Assembly: GCA_003279615.1 (NCBI GenBank)
Contig: QCHM01000009.1
Span: forward strand, 1 to 60,575
DNA from: Prochlorococcus sp. AG-402-B19
Lineage (GTDB): Bacteria > Cyanobacteriota > Cyanobacteriia > PCC-6307 > Cyanobiaceae
Length of the DNA: 60,575 nucleotides
Direction of reading: 5' to 3'
Shown: positions 56,013 to 60,575 of the stretch, piece after piece
Numbering within the stretch: position 1 is the first letter of the stretch
How the letters are laid out: each line of letters opens with the position of its first letter
The notes under the pieces: generated by a model
The model's database searches: none
Seen by the model: the letters and a program-made list of their open reading frames with translations, nothing else
What the model was told of the DNA's origin: nothing
Translations under genes and position numbers: made by a program

Positions 56013-57464
56013 ATGCCCGCACGTTTTAGCCAACAGCACCAAAGAGTTCGTCCTAACTCGAACGAAGACAAAGTTGTTGCAAGAGCAAAAGAGCATTTTG
56101 AAAAAACTCTGATTGAAATTTCAGGAGATATTGCAGGAAGTGTTGCAGCCTTAGAGCATCCAACGAAAAACGATGCGCTCAATTATGGGGAGATCTTTTT
56201 AAGGGACAACGTCCCAGTAATGATTTATCTATTAACTCAAAAAAGATTTGAAATAGTCAAAAAATTCTTGACAGTAAGTTTGGATTTACAAAGTACTACC
56301 TATCAAACCAGAGGAGTTTTTCCAACAAGTTTTATAGAAGAAAAAGGAAAATTGATAGCAGATTACGGTCAAAGATCCATAGGAAGAATCACTTCAGCCG
56401 ATGCAAGTTTATGGTGGCCAGTACTTTGTTGGTTATATGTAAAAAAAAGTGGAGATCAAAGTTTTGGAACAAGTCAACAAGTTCAAAGAGGTGTTCAACT
56501 GCTTCTTGATTTAGTTCTTCATCCAACTTTTGAGGGAAATCCAGTTTTATTCGTTCCAGATTGCTCATTTATGATCGATCGTCCTATGGATGTTTGGGGC
56601 GCTCCTCTTGAGGTAGAAGTTTTGTTGCATGCATGTCTAAAAAGTTGCATGCAACTTATGGAATTGAGCAGGAAAAATCAAAAAAGTCGCTTACTTGATC
56701 AGAGACTTGTTTTAACTCGACAGTGGGTAAATGACCTTCGTCAATTTCTTTTAAAGCACTATTGGGTCACAAGTAAAACAATGCAAGTACTTAGAAGAAG
56801 GCCTACGGAGCAATATGGAGAAGACCAACATCAAAATGAATTTAATGTCCAACCTCAAGTAGTCCCTTCATGGCTTCAAGACTGGCTAGAGAATAGAGGA
56901 GGATATCTTATTGGAAATATAAGAACTGGTAGACCAGATTTTCGTTTTTATAGCTTGGGAAATTCTTTAGCATGCATGTTTGGAGTATTGACAGCTCCTC
57001 AGCAAAGAGCATTATTTCGACTCGTTTTACATAATCGTGAACATCTTATGGCGCAAATGCCAATGAGAATATGCCATCCCCCAATGGATATAGAGGAATG
57101 GCAAAACAAAACAGGTTCTGACCCAAAAAACTGGCCATGGAGTTATCACAATGGAGGACATTGGCCTAGCCTTTTATGGTTTTTTGGTGCTTCTATTTTG
57201 CTTCATGAAAAACGTTACCCAAAAGCTGACGTTTTGCTTATGGGACAAATGAGAGCTCTGATAGAAGAATGTTATTGGAGTCAATTAAATCAACTTCCAA
57301 GACAAAAGTGGGCAGAGTACTTTGATGGACCTACTGGCACATGGGTAGGTCAACAATCAAGAACTTATCAAACTTGGACTATTGTTGGATTCTTATTAAT
57401 GCATCATCTCCTAAGAGCTGAGCCTGATGATGTATTGATGCTAGATCTAGAGGACAACTTCTAA
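56013..57464 (+). CDS. Alkaline/neutral invertase (GH100)
   Basis: A 483-aa glycoside hydrolase family 100 enzyme that splits sucrose to glucose and fructose in the cytoplasm. Family motifs: [20 protein letters not shown] (catalytic region), [52 protein letters not shown] and [19 protein letters not shown]. It is full length. Prochlorococcus makes sucrose and glucosylglycerate-type compatible solutes, so it likely turns over stored sucrose. Its stop overlaps the petD stop by 4 bp. Confidence 0.93.
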   Translation: MPARFSQQHQRVRPNSNEDKVVARAKEHFEKTLIEISGDIAGSVAALEHPTKNDALNYGEIFLRDNVPVMIYLLTQKRFEIVKKFLTVSLDLQSTTYQTRGVFPTSFIEEKGKLIADYGQRSIGRITSADASLWWPVLCWLYVKKSGDQSFGTSQQVQRGVQLLLDLVLHPTFEGNPVLFVPDCSFMIDRPMDVWGAPLEVEVLLHACLKSCMQLMELSRKNQKSRLLDQRLVLTRQWVNDLRQFLLKHYWVTSKTMQVLRRRPTEQYGEDQHQNEFNVQPQVVPSWLQDWLENRGGYLIGNIRTGRPDFRFYSLGNSLACMFGVLTAPQQRALFRLVLHNREHLMAQMPMRICHPPMDIEEWQNKTGSDPKNWPWSYHNGGHWPSLLWFFGASILLHEKRYPKADVLLMGQMRALIEECYWSQLNQLPRQKWAEYFDGPTGTWVGQQSRTYQTWTIVGFLLMHHLLRAEPDDVLMLDLEDNF

Positions 57465-57943
57465 AACAAACCTAGTGTTAGAGATTTATCAATAGGTAAG
57501 CATGCTCCTATACCCAAATACATTGTCAAAACTGTTCCAAATAAAAATAATGACATTGCAACTGGTCTTCTAAAAGGGTTGGCAAATTTATTTATATTTT
57601 CAATAAAAGGAAGAATCATTAAACCCAAAGGGATTAGTGTCTGAAGTGCGATACCAAGCAACTTATTAGGTACAACTCTTAAAATTTGAAAAACTGGGTA
57701 TAAATACCACTCAGGAAGTATTTCTAATGGAGTTGCAAAAGGATTGGCTTTATCTCCAAGGAATGCAGGATCTAAAACTGCCAATCCAACAACACAGGCG
57801 ATTGTACCAAGAATTACTACAGGGAAAATATAGAGAAGATCATTTGGCCAGGCAGGTTCTCCGTAATAATTATGACCCATTCCTTTAGCAAGTTTGGCTC
57901 TTAGCTTTGTATCAGATAAGTCTGGTTTCTTAAGAGTAGACAT
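57461..57943 (-). CDS. petD: Cytochrome b6f complex subunit IV
   Basis: A 160-aa thylakoid membrane subunit with three helices: [20 protein letters not shown] at the N-terminus, [20 protein letters not shown] (helix E), [20 protein letters not shown] with the PEWY motif at the quinol site, and [20 protein letters not shown]. It is the second gene of the petBD operon, 65 bp downstream of petB. Confidence 0.97.
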   Translation of the reverse strand: MSTLKKPDLSDTKLRAKLAKGMGHNYYGEPAWPNDLLYIFPVVILGTIACVVGLAVLDPAFLGDKANPFATPLEILPEWYLYPVFQILRVVPNKLLGIALQTLIPLGLMILPFIENINKFANPFRRPVAMSLFLFGTVLTMYLGIGACLPIDKSLTLGLF

Positions 57944-58008
57944 TGTTTAAGAAAGTTTTTTTAAAGTAATTGAGATTAGATTTGAATAGCTTTGAATAAC
58001 TAATTAAA

Positions 58009-58665
58009 CTATAAAGGACCGGAGATTCCTTGTTTTCTTATCATCAGAAAATGCATCAGCATAAATACTGCTAATAACCATGGCATGACAAATGTATGGA
58101 GACTATAAAACCTAGTCAAAGTTGTTTGTCCAACACTTTCACCACCTCTAAGTAGTTCAACCATGAAGTCACCAATAACTGGAATAGCAGCTGGAACACC
58201 TGAAACAATTTTAACTGCCCAATATCCGACTTGATCCCATGGCAATGAATAACCCGTAACTCCAAAAGCAACAGTTATCACTGCCATCACGACGCCAGTG
58301 ATCCATGTCAATTCTCTTGGTCTTTTGAATCCACCAGTTAAATAAACGCGAAAAACATGCAAAATAAGCATGAGTACCATCATCGAGGCACTCCATCTAT
58401 GAACTGATCTAATCAACCAACCAAAGCTCACGTCAGTCATCAAATAACTAACTGAGCTATAAGCTTCAGTTACTGTAGGCTTGTAATAAAAGGTCATCGC
58501 GAATCCAGTCGCGAATTGAATCAAAAAACAAACCAGTGTTATTCCACCAAGACAATAAAAAATGTTGACATGTGGAGGGACGTATTTTGAAGTGACGTCA
58601 TCCGCTATGTCCTGTATCTCAAGACGTTCCTGGAACCAGTCATAAACCGGTGAAGAGTTCGCCAT
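58009..58665 (-). CDS. petB: Cytochrome b6
   Basis: A 218-aa four-helix cytochrome. Start at ATG 58665 ([20 protein letters not shown]); the frame extending to 58722 adds 19 residues not seen in the family. Haem-binding His pairs are in [20 protein letters not shown] and [20 protein letters not shown], and the Cys for haem cn is in [20 protein letters not shown]. It is divergent from ctpA. Forms the PetB-PetD core of b6f. Confidence 0.97.
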   Translation of the reverse strand: MANSSPVYDWFQERLEIQDIADDVTSKYVPPHVNIFYCLGGITLVCFLIQFATGFAMTFYYKPTVTEAYSSVSYLMTDVSFGWLIRSVHRWSASMMVLMLILHVFRVYLTGGFKRPRELTWITGVVMAVITVAFGVTGYSLPWDQVGYWAVKIVSGVPAAIPVIGDFMVELLRGGESVGQTTLTRFYSLHTFVMPWLLAVFMLMHFLMIRKQGISGPL

Positions 58666-58734
58666 CCACTTATGCACTGTATTTTCAAATATCTTACTAG
58701 ATGTGCCCCTTGGTCGCCGCAAAAGATCAATCCA

Positions 58735-60045
58735 ATGCTTTCTTCTGTTAAATCTTTGACTAAGTTACTGCAAAGACTTTTTGCAGTTTTAATTAGCTTT
58801 GAGATTTTATTTCAAGTTTTAACTCAGCCAGCTTTTGCTCTAAATGATGGACAATTGCTTGTTATTGAGGCATGGAATCTAGTTAATGAGGGTTATGTAG
58901 CTCCTAAGAAATTCGATGAAATTCAATGGAAAAGACTTCGCCAAAAAGCGCTTGAAAAGCCTATAAATAATTCCCAACAAGCCTATTCAGCAATAGAAGC
59001 TATGCTCCTTCCTTTAGGAGATCCTTACACCCGTTTATTGAGGCCTGAAGATTACGAAGCAATGAAAAAAAGCAATATAGGTAGCGAAATTAATGGGGTT
59101 GGCCTTCAGCTAGGCGCAAGGAAAGAAGATGGAGAAATTGTTGTGATATCACCTCTAGAAGGCTCTCCCTCCTCAGATGCGGGTATTAAAAGTGGAACCA
59201 TATTAAGAAAAGTCAATGGTCAATCTCCAAAACAATTAGGACTGGAAGCAACCGCAGCAAAATTAAGAGGGCAAACTGGAACGCAAGTCATAGTTGAATT
59301 ACAACAACCTGATGATGAAATAAAAGAACTATCTCTAGAAAGAAGAAGTGTTGATCTACGACCTGTCAGAACCAAAAGAATAAGGAATGAATCGCATACA
59401 CTTGGGTACTTAAGAATCACACAATTTAGCGAGGCAGTCCCTGAACAAGTAAAGGAAGCATTGGAAGAACTTGCTGAGAAAAATATCGAGGGACTAATTT
59501 TGGATTTAAGGAATAATTCTGGAGGTTTAGTAAGTTCTGGCCTCGCCGTAGCTGACGATTTCCTTAGCAACATGCCAATTGTTGAAACAAAAAAAAGAGA
59601 TGCAATAAACGATCCAATCAGCTCTGGGATAGAAACTCTTTATGATGGCCCCATGGTTACCCTTGTGAATGAAGGTACAGCAAGTGCTAGTGAAATACTT
59701 GCGGGTGCTCTTCAAGACAATAAAAGGTCTGAACTTATAGGTAATAAAACATTTGGCAAAGGCCTCATACAATCTCTTACAAATCTTAGTGATGGCAGTG
59801 GTTTAGCAGTAACAGTTGCTAGCTACTTAACTCCAAGTGGAAGAGATATACAAAACCTTGGAATAGATCCTGATCGTTTATTAGAAATGCCAGAACCATT
59901 AAATCCTGGTTCTGATGAAGACAGGTGGCTACTAGATGCAGAGCTGATCATGCAAGCCACTTTGGATAAAGAAAAAATCTCAGAAACATCAACAAATGAA
60001 AATCAAACAATAGAAGCAGAATTAGTTCTCAAAGATATTCAATAA
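58735..60045 (+). CDS. ctpA: Carboxyl-terminal processing protease CtpA (S41)
   Basis: A 436-aa lumenal serine protease that matures the D1 protein of photosystem II. I chose ATG 58735 because the upstream 21 residues (to 58672) overlap petB 5' DNA and are not conserved. A signal peptide ([20 protein letters not shown]) is followed by a PDZ domain ([20 protein letters not shown]) and the S41 catalytic motif [20 protein letters not shown] (Ser) with [12 protein letters not shown] (Lys). It is divergent from petB, so the promoters of both lie in about 70 bp. Confidence 0.94.
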   Translation: MLSSVKSLTKLLQRLFAVLISFEILFQVLTQPAFALNDGQLLVIEAWNLVNEGYVAPKKFDEIQWKRLRQKALEKPINNSQQAYSAIEAMLLPLGDPYTRLLRPEDYEAMKKSNIGSEINGVGLQLGARKEDGEIVVISPLEGSPSSDAGIKSGTILRKVNGQSPKQLGLEATAAKLRGQTGTQVIVELQQPDDEIKELSLERRSVDLRPVRTKRIRNESHTLGYLRITQFSEAVPEQVKEALEELAEKNIEGLILDLRNNSGGLVSSGLAVADDFLSNMPIVETKKRDAINDPISSGIETLYDGPMVTLVNEGTASASEILAGALQDNKRSELIGNKTFGKGLIQSLTNLSDGSGLAVTVASYLTPSGRDIQNLGIDPDRLLEMPEPLNPGSDEDRWLLDAELIMQATLDKEKISETSTNENQTIEAELVLKDIQ

Positions 60046-60048
60046 GGC

Positions 60049-60575
60049 ATGTCAATAAGAACTTATTTTGACCCTCTGCATCAATCCATAAAATTAAATA
60101 GCTCTATTCCAGAAGAAAAAATGGTTATGGAATTAATAGATTCCTCTCCATTTCAAAGGTTAAGAAGAATTAAACAATTAGGTCCTGCATATTTAACATT
60201 TCATGGTGCCGAGTCAAGCAGGTTTACTCATTCTCTTGGTGTGTTTCATCTAGCAAGAAGAGCAATAAATCATTTATCTACATTTAATTCAGGATTAAAA
60301 GAGTACAAATTTATCCTCTACGGAGCTGCGCTTTTACATGATTTAGGTCATGGGCCACTAAGTCATACTAGTGAAGAAATATTTAAGATCAAGCATGAGG
60401 AATGGACAGCAAAGTTGATAAATTCAAGTCCAGAAATTACTGCTATCCTTAATAGATATGGAAAGGATAATGCAAAAGCAATTTCAGATTTAATTAAATC
60501 AAGAGAAGCACCTAAAAAATTGATAATTTCATTAATTAGCAGTCAGCTAGATTGTGATCGGCTGGATTACTTAAT
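60049..60575 (+). CDS. HD-domain phosphohydrolase, truncated by window edge
   Basis: Partial, at least 175 aa, ATG at 60049, 3 bp after the ctpA stop. The HD motif HDLGHGPLSHTSEEIFK and the family lead-in SPFQRLRRIKQLGPAYLTFH plus SRFTHSLGVFHLARRAINHL match dGTPase-like/YdhJ-type HD proteins. It probably cleaves nucleotides or their derivatives; the substrate cannot be told. The C-terminal part is beyond the window. Likely co-transcribed with ctpA. Confidence 0.85.
   Translation, partial: MSIRTYFDPLHQSIKLNSSIPEEKMVMELIDSSPFQRLRRIKQLGPAYLTFHGAESSRFTHSLGVFHLARRAINHLSTFNSGLKEYKFILYGAALLHDLGHGPLSHTSEEIFKIKHEEWTAKLINSSPEITAILNRYGKDNAKAISDLIKSREAPKKLIISLISSQLDCDRLDYL

Noticed and set aside
58009-58722. 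Extended petB frame starting at 58722
   Set aside because: The added 19 residues are absent from the family and overlap the ctpA upstream region; the canonical MANSS start at 58665 is better.

Overview
This is a chromosomal segment of a marine picocyanobacterium, almost certainly Prochlorococcus. It is AT-rich and has short spacers, many TTG/GTG starts, photosystem and cytochrome b6f genes (psaE, a psaJ homologue, petB, petD), the cyanobacterial pipX-pipY pair, and a large set of tiny high-light-inducible (hli) genes. A NATL-like low-light I strain is a guess; no clade marker was tested. I had the sequence only, so all names rest on motif recognition.

1-12.3 kb: housekeeping genes (trmH, an ABC permease, lepA, mqo, nfu, a nickel/cobalt-type transporter, a PsbN-like peptide, a cysteine lyase, murE, yidD, rpsD) and a 56-aa prepilin-like ORF. 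12.3-18 kb: an accessory light-stress region of small genes. It holds one solitary hli gene, a small membrane protein, a psaJ homologue without psaF, and six hli genes in an operon whose stop and start codons overlap, followed by a field of tiny ORFs. 18-39 kb: a sulfur amino-acid cluster (two cystathionine enzymes and cysK), queA, the pyruvate dehydrogenase E2, an acyl-CoA ligase, lipB, hpf, a DeoC homologue lacking its Schiff-base lysine, recO, a probable galactolipid glycosyltransferase, proC-sepF-pipY-pipX, an EcfT-like protein, der, dus, cobI, miaE and aroQ.

39.1-44.1 kb is the most mobile-looking part. A tRNA-Tyr/tRNA-Thr pair is followed 3,047 bp later by a perfect 97-bp second copy. 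That copy holds the whole tRNA-Thr gene and the last bases of tRNA-Tyr. Between the copies lie a small membrane protein, an outer-membrane protein with 33-bp tandem repeats, two decayed or start-less ORFs and a ribbon-helix-helix protein. This resembles a tRNA-associated integrative element (tycheposon-like) that has lost its recombinase. Beyond it are a DUF1651 protein, gene remnants, strong terminators and a DUF4278 mini-protein.

44.1-60.6 kb: a TVP38-like membrane protein, an aldehyde dehydrogenase, a LysM protein, an unknown 349-aa protein next to psaE and mutM, one complete rRNA operon on the minus strand (16S - tRNA-Ile - tRNA-Ala - 23S - 5S), a GH100 invertase, petB-petD, ctpA, and the start of an HD phosphohydrolase cut by the window edge.
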